From NCBI GenBank assembly GCA_030596365.1, contig JAUVKG010000060.1:1-10327 (forward strand): DNA of 10,327 bases. The letters run 5' to 3'. The stretch's first letter is position 1. Every line of letters begins with the position of its first letter. Source of the stretch: Chlamydiota bacterium (GTDB taxonomy: Bacteria; Auribacterota; UBA3054; B51-G9). Both the position numbers and the translations under genes were made by a program. This document shows, piece by piece, positions 6,033-10,327 of the stretch. The notes below the pieces were generated by a model. The model saw nothing but the letters and a program-made list of their open reading frames with translations. It made no database searches and was not told where the DNA came from.

Positions 6033-7922
6033 TTAATGGTTCTGCCTTTTTCTTGCTTCGGATAATGCCTTTCGGAGTTCGGTGATTTCGCCGTTATAAA
6101 GCCCGTTAGTATAATTCCAAACCCAAAGCAGGGATCCCGCATAACCTGCATCATAACATTTTTTTCTTAATTCTAAAACTTTTTCAGCTCCGTCTTTGTT
6201 GTCTTTCGCCTGGTAAATAAAAACACCATATTCACCAACAAAAGCCGGCAGACCTGATTTGTCTATTGCGTCCAATTCGTGAGCATCGCGGTTAATTAAC
6301 AATTTATTTCCCCAGGGATAAACGTGGATATCAAGAAAATCTATTTTGCTTTTCGGAGAAGCAAAAACAGAAGGTCGGGGAGGAAATCTGGCATCGGGAT
6401 TCTTGCTGACCTTTATTCCATTTATCGGTTGCCTTTCGTGAGCGTCGGAAGTCCACATACCTATTGTAACAAGTCCGTTCGGGTCTTCTTCATGAATTAC
6501 GTCAGTAAGTTGATTTGCCCAATAAAGAAAAGATTCATCAGCGCATTTCTGACGCGAATCAAAGTCGGCCATATCATAAGATTTCCCGTTCGCGACTTTT
6601 ATAATACCATTAGTAAGATTAAAAGGAGCACTCATTGAATAGAGACAAGTTTCATTAGCAAGCGACCATCCGAGAATGGTGTTTAATAAATTTGGATCAG
6701 CGGCTTTGATAAAGCGAATAGTGTCGCGTGCAGCCTGTTTTCTGGCGTCAATAAATCCCTGTAAAAGAATGTCGGCATTATGGTCGGTAATTCTTTTATC
6801 GGCGTTTTTAATTCCTTTTATGGCTATTGCTTTATATTTCGCATTCGCGGGTTTTAAATCTAAAATAGGAACAACATAAATTTTGTGTTTAGTTGCTAAG
6901 CGCAAGAAATCACAGAAGTTTTCCATATATTCTTTGTTGAGAGTTTTGGCGTCAGTACCACCCCAGATTCCGTTACCTTTATGATCGGTTCCCCATAGCC
7001 ACACACGAACAGTATTAGCGCCGAGGGATTTCATTTCTGCAAGGACTTTGTCTATTCTTTTTGAATTATAAGTTCCGATATTAAAAGTAGCGTGAGCAAA
7101 TCTACTATCATAAATATCGCCAACGGTATGATTATAACCTTCCGGAACGAAAATTTTCCCGGATTTTTCATAAACGAAATGTCCGGGTTTACCTTTTCCC
7201 TGTTTAACAGTAATTTTCGGAAGAGGTTTTACACGTGTTTTAATTTTTGGTTTTATATTCATTATTTTTTGTGTGTAAGAAACAGGAGGGGCTTTAATTC
7301 CTTTAAATTTTATATTGTCAAAAGAGGCTATGTTACCATAATTAATCAAAGAAACATGACCGCTTTTGTATTTTTCACTTTTAAGTTCTGCAACTTTTTT
7401 TCCGTTAACATAAATTTGCATCAATGGACCTGCCATTTTCACGCTGAGTTTGTTGCTTTTTTTGTTTGGAACCGGAGTAAAAACACCGCCGGTTTTCATC
7501 TCCGTATTCATGCAAATAGCAGTTACAGCTCCGTGAGGATAAAGAATTACAAGATAACCGTTATTCCATGGGGCTTCATACATTGGCATTTCAGAGCGGA
7601 GATGAAATCCTGCCCAGGTTGATTCAGGTGCGAGGTATTCTTTATTTATTTCTATATCAGCTTCGATAACAAAATCATTAACGGGTCCAAAACCGGAAAC
7701 AAACATCCCGCTGTGGGAAATTTTATCATCACTAACTAATTTCCCGTTTTTAACTTTCCAGGTATCGGTTTTCAAGAGCCATTCACTTGGGATTTTACCG
7801 TCAGAAAAATCCCAATGACCGCTGAATTTTGAAGCGGAGTTTTTTGGAGCGGCCTGACATGCTGTAACAGAAAAAAGCAAAGTGCCGAACAGTAATTTAA
7901 TAATATAAGATTTTAGTTTCAT
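6033..7922 (-). CDS. Lipoprotein: DUF1080/LamG-like domain plus GH5-like clan A glycoside hydrolase
   Basis: Predicted membrane-anchored endo-acting glycosidase, 629 residues, of mannanase/cellulase type. The N-terminus is a lipoprotein signal with lipobox VTAC and lipidated Cys 22. Residues about 34-208 form a concanavalin-like sandwich resembling DUF1080 (WDFSDGKIPSEW, WKVKNGKL, GFHLRS, MQIYVNGKKV, FDNIKFKG), likely glycan-binding. A Lys/Pro-rich linker (about 209-245) leads to a TIM barrel (about 250-625): VRVWLWGTD near 306, WSLANET with acid/base Glu 424 after Asn 423, DIHVYPW (531-537), FVGEYGVF with nucleophile Glu 564, and LLWVWNY (598-604). Both catalytic Glu are present, so it should be active. 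The start has a weak AAGAGAA site 5 nt upstream. It is divergent from the glycosidase-like gene at 8035 and probably co-regulated. Exact GH family and substrate are uncertain. Confidence 0.85.
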   Translation of the reverse strand: MKLKSYIIKLLFGTLLFSVTACQAAPKNSASKFSGHWDFSDGKIPSEWLLKTDTWKVKNGKLVSDDKISHSGMFVSGFGPVNDFVIEADIEINKEYLAPESTWAGFHLRSEMPMYEAPWNNGYLVILYPHGAVTAICMNTEMKTGGVFTPVPNKKSNKLSVKMAGPLMQIYVNGKKVAELKSEKYKSGHVSLINYGNIASFDNIKFKGIKAPPVSYTQKIMNIKPKIKTRVKPLPKITVKQGKGKPGHFVYEKSGKIFVPEGYNHTVGDIYDSRFAHATFNIGTYNSKRIDKVLAEMKSLGANTVRVWLWGTDHKGNGIWGGTDAKTLNKEYMENFCDFLRLATKHKIYVVPILDLKPANAKYKAIAIKGIKNADKRITDHNADILLQGFIDARKQAARDTIRFIKAADPNLLNTILGWSLANETCLYSMSAPFNLTNGIIKVANGKSYDMADFDSRQKCADESFLYWANQLTDVIHEEDPNGLVTIGMWTSDAHERQPINGIKVSKNPDARFPPRPSVFASPKSKIDFLDIHVYPWGNKLLINRDAHELDAIDKSGLPAFVGEYGVFIYQAKDNKDGAEKVLELRKKCYDAGYAGSLLWVWNYTNGLYNGEITELRKALSEARKRQNH

Positions 7923-7978
7923 AAAAATTCTCTTACAAGCGGTTAAAATTATTCTGCAAAGTATTATCTCGTACTTAT

Positions 7979-8008
7979 ATTATAACAAAAAAGTTTTGTT
8001 GCTTTCAA
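7979..8008 (-). promoter_or_regulatory. Sigma-70-type promoter for the GH5-like lipoprotein gene
   Basis: On the minus strand TTGAAA (8008-8003) and a perfect TATAAT (7984-7979) are 18 bp apart. Transcription would begin near 7972, giving a leader of about 50 nt to the ATG at 7922. The -35 overlaps the -35 of the opposite promoter by two bases. Confidence 0.6.
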
Positions 8009-8027
8009 TCGCTGTTTTTTGTATAAT
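7999..8027 (+). promoter_or_regulatory. Sigma-70-type promoter for the glycosidase-like gene, near-leaderless
   Basis: TTGCTT (7999-8004) and a perfect TATAAT (8022-8027) are separated by the ideal 17 bp. The expected start of transcription, about 7 nt after the -10 box, is 8033-8035, on or next to the ATG at 8035. No Shine-Dalgarno exists, which fits a leaderless message. If translation instead begins at the in-frame ATG at 8065, the leader would be about 30 nt. Confidence 0.6.
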
Positions 8028-8034
8028 AAAAGTT

Positions 8035-10327
8035 ATGAAAAATAAAACAAAAATCACACAAACTATGTATCGCATAATACTGACCACAATTCTTGCAGCT
8101 TTTCTTTTTACTGCTGCTTTTGCCAATGCTGATCCGCTTGATGAAACGTATCGCCAGACTTTTTACATAACCACAATAGGCGGTTTCAGCACTGCAGCCG
8201 GAGTAAATAATATTTTTGATTATAAATCTAATATGCTGGCTAAGGTTGGCGGAGTTATGCCTAAAAACATCAAAGTAGGCTATTCGAGAAGCTTTTGGCC
8301 GCTTAACCAAACTCAGGGATCTTATTATGATTATTTATTTAATCAGGCGGGCGCAGACTCACTTATAGATTTGGCGGTTGTAAGCGATACGCCTTACGGA
8401 AGCCATATAAACGGTATGCCGTGGGGAGACAGCGCTGACCAGTCTCTTGATATTCTTCACAATTTTCTGGAAAAATATAATGGCGGAATTTATGTGCAGA
8501 AAGATAGAAATGGTAATATTCGCCAGGCTGCTCTGGAGCAAACTCCTTATGCTGACGAACAGGCGGGAGGTTTTTCGCCTTTTCTTGAAATGCAGCTTAC
8601 TCTATCGCGGAATGCTGATTTGGTTCAGCAGTATGTCGGACGAAACAACAGAACCGCAGCGCGGCTTTTGAAATGGTATCGCGAACAGCATCCTGATCTG
8701 ATAGTTTTTGGCAGTATGTCTTCGGAATATCATCAAAATGTAGCAGCAAACCATGAATATTGCGATTACAGCGACTGGTCAAAACAGGAATTTCGCGACT
8801 GGTTGAGCGGAGATGGACTTTATGTCGGCGAAGCACAGTACGTTAGTTTGGCGGCTTTTAATTCCGCGTTCGGACTTTCGTATAGCTCGTGGAGCGAAGT
8901 TGAACCGCCGACAGCATTAAACTGGACAGCTGGAAGTTATTGGAGTAAATGGCATGAGTTCCGCATAGCACAAGCAAGAAACATTGAACAGGCTCAGATT
9001 GACTGGACATACGAAGCCGGAATAAGCCCTGATCGAAATTTCGGTCATCAAATTCCTTTTACCCCGGGTGGTTCTTCGCAACAAAAATATGCATGCGACT
9101 GGACAACTACTTTTTGCGATAATGGAGCTAATGGAATAACAACTTATGGAGCTAATTCCTGGAGTCCGACTATTTTCAATGCAATATATTCCAACGATAA
9201 AAACTGGGGTATTTTTGAGTATAATCCATTAAGTTCTTATGCGACTTGCCTTTCAGCCTTAAATGCTGTTTGGAATTATAAAGGACACATTCTTTGCCCT
9301 TACAACTGGTACGGTCAACCAACTTACCAAATTTATGACACTGATTTTGGAACGGCTTTGCAGCAATTTATTTCCGACCATTCAGGTGATAAATATTCGG
9401 GGCTGAAAAGTTATGAATCCGCTCCTGCAGGAAGAGATGTTATTTGGGCGATGAGCGAAACTGATGATATAGAAAGTTCAGCGGATATTGCATCGATTTA
9501 TTTTACAAATGGAATTATGAGTGGAGATATTAGTGGAAGTGCTCCGGAAATTTCTCTTGAACTTAACGAATCAAAACATGTTTTAAAGTCTGAAGGTTAT
9601 TATTCCTGCTCATTCAGAATTTACGTTGAGAATCCGGCTGGAGTTGGCTCGGTTGCATGGCATGACAGTATTGGCGGAGAAAATCACTCTGTTACATTTA
9701 TTCCAAAAGCGGGTTGGAATATTTACAAAATAAATTTGGCGAAAAATTCCGGTTGGCAGGAAAAAGGAATTGACATTATTAAATTTTTCCCGGGCGCGGC
9801 AACCGGAAGTGAAATAAAAATTGACTGGTTCAGATTTGAAGCAAATCATTGCTGGAATTTTGATGATCCCGGAGAAATATTTGGTGTTTCTAATATTTCG
9901 GGCGGAGAAATTACAAATAGCATTTTCAGCGGAACGGACAATAGCGGAGATGGTTACGCGTATCTTTCTATGGATAAAGATCCTGCCGACCGCGCTTTTA
10001 TTGATACTGAATTCTATAAAAAAGTCCGCGTGAGAATGAACTGCTCTGAAAATGCAAGTTGTCAGATCTACTGGTGGACACGCGAAACAGGAAATACACC
10101 TTTTTCTCATAGCGTTCCTATTCAGCCTGGTTGGCAGACTTATGAAATTGATATGTCATCAGTTGCAAACTGGGAAGGGAAAATAGACAGGTTTAGAATT
10201 GACCCTGTAAATAAAAATGGCGCTTCTTTTTCTATTGAATATGTCAGTGTTTCACCGGAACTTTTGCCGCCGCGAATTGCTAATTCCGACTTTATTGTCA
10301 ATTCTCCCAATTTGATTTTTTTATGGG
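8035..10327 (+). CDS. Secreted glycosidase-like protein (beta-galactosidase-like barrel) with two beta-sandwich modules, 3' end outside window
   Basis: Open from the ATG at 8035 to the window end, 764 codons, no stop. The N-terminus is a signal peptide: charged start, hydrophobic core about 12-28, cleavage near AFANA at 28-32. Met 11 (8065) is an alternative start that keeps the signal. Residues about 36-465 look like a TIM-barrel glycosidase: Trp-rich, YITTIGGF, VGYSRSFWP, SDTPYG, and LIVFGSMSSEYHQN with candidate acid/base Glu 231. I cannot point to a convincing nucleophile, so GH42-like is a guess by resemblance. Two consecutive modules follow (about 470-602 and 603-742), each ending with a GW..Y.I ... 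W....ID..F motif, probably carbohydrate-binding. A new domain starts after LLPPRIANS. Divergent from the GH5-like lipoprotein gene, suggesting shared induction. Confidence 0.8.
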   Translation, partial: MKNKTKITQTMYRIILTTILAAFLFTAAFANADPLDETYRQTFYITTIGGFSTAAGVNNIFDYKSNMLAKVGGVMPKNIKVGYSRSFWPLNQTQGSYYDYLFNQAGADSLIDLAVVSDTPYGSHINGMPWGDSADQSLDILHNFLEKYNGGIYVQKDRNGNIRQAALEQTPYADEQAGGFSPFLEMQLTLSRNADLVQQYVGRNNRTAARLLKWYREQHPDLIVFGSMSSEYHQNVAANHEYCDYSDWSKQEFRDWLSGDGLYVGEAQYVSLAAFNSAFGLSYSSWSEVEPPTALNWTAGSYWSKWHEFRIAQARNIEQAQIDWTYEAGISPDRNFGHQIPFTPGGSSQQKYACDWTTTFCDNGANGITTYGANSWSPTIFNAIYSNDKNWGIFEYNPLSSYATCLSALNAVWNYKGHILCPYNWYGQPTYQIYDTDFGTALQQFISDHSGDKYSGLKSYESAPAGRDVIWAMSETDDIESSADIASIYFTNGIMSGDISGSAPEISLELNESKHVLKSEGYYSCSFRIYVENPAGVGSVAWHDSIGGENHSVTFIPKAGWNIYKINLAKNSGWQEKGIDIIKFFPGAATGSEIKIDWFRFEANHCWNFDDPGEIFGVSNISGGEITNSIFSGTDNSGDGYAYLSMDKDPADRAFIDTEFYKKVRVRMNCSENASCQIYWWTRETGNTPFSHSVPIQPGWQTYEIDMSSVANWEGKIDRFRIDPVNKNGASFSIEYVSVSPELLPPRIANSDFIVNSPNLIFLW

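Noticed and set aside
7092..7622. Plus-strand frame of 176 residues inside the GH5-like gene
   Set aside because: Very Phe-rich composition typical of the complement of Lys-rich coding sequence; the minus strand carries a complete enzyme.
8005..8310. Minus-strand frame of 101 residues over the start of the glycosidase-like gene
   Set aside because: It lies opposite a clear signal peptide and continuing coding frame, covers both divergent promoters, and has no recognisable domain.
9610..10110. Minus-strand frame of 166 residues opposite the beta-sandwich modules
   Set aside because: The plus strand encodes a consistent protein through the window end; this is an antisense shadow with unlikely composition.

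Overview
The window looks like bacterial accessory DNA from a polysaccharide- or glycoprotein-degrading organism, probably in the Planctomycetota/Verrucomicrobiota/Lentisphaerota group. The grounds are circumstantial: a LamG domain fused to a sialate-O-acetylesterase-type SGNH esterase that ends in a PEP-CTERM-like sorting tail, a C10 (streptopain-like) protease, a lipoprotein glycoside hydrolase with a DUF1080-like domain, a large secreted glycosidase-like protein, and many short intergenic minisatellites. No rRNA or other marker gene is present, so the phylum is inference.

Layout. 1-972 (+) is the 3' part of a C10 cysteine protease gene. After 30 bp and a good Shine-Dalgarno site comes 1003-3816 (+), a 937-residue exported esterase; the two look like one operon. 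3817-3961 holds a cluster of hairpins and palindromes. 3962-4390 (+) is a complete thioredoxin-type arsenate reductase (arsC), and 4635-5513 (+) is a cation diffusion facilitator. The DNA around these two genes is packed with unrelated short tandem repeats. The 519-bp gene-free stretch 5514-6032 is almost all repeat or AT-rich sequence, including a nested array in which a 16-mer occurs in blocks of one, two and three copies. 6033-7922 (-) encodes a lipoprotein with a DUF1080/LamG-like domain and a GH5-like clan A glycosidase domain. It is divergent from 8035-10327 (+, cut by the window end), a secreted glycosidase-like protein with two related beta-sandwich modules.

How it fits together. Four of the six genes encode exported proteins for breaking down or de-acetylating complex glycans or glycoproteins. 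The two divergent glycosidase genes appear to share a 112-bp control region in which near-consensus sigma-70-type promoters overlap at their -35 boxes; the plus-strand promoter would give a leaderless or very short-leader mRNA. The arsC and cation-efflux genes are a metal/metalloid-handling pair lying between the two catabolic groups and bordered by repeats. I see no clear new multi-gene system. The most unusual items are the hierarchical repeat array, the repeat-word clusters around arsC and the transporter, and the overlapping divergent promoters.
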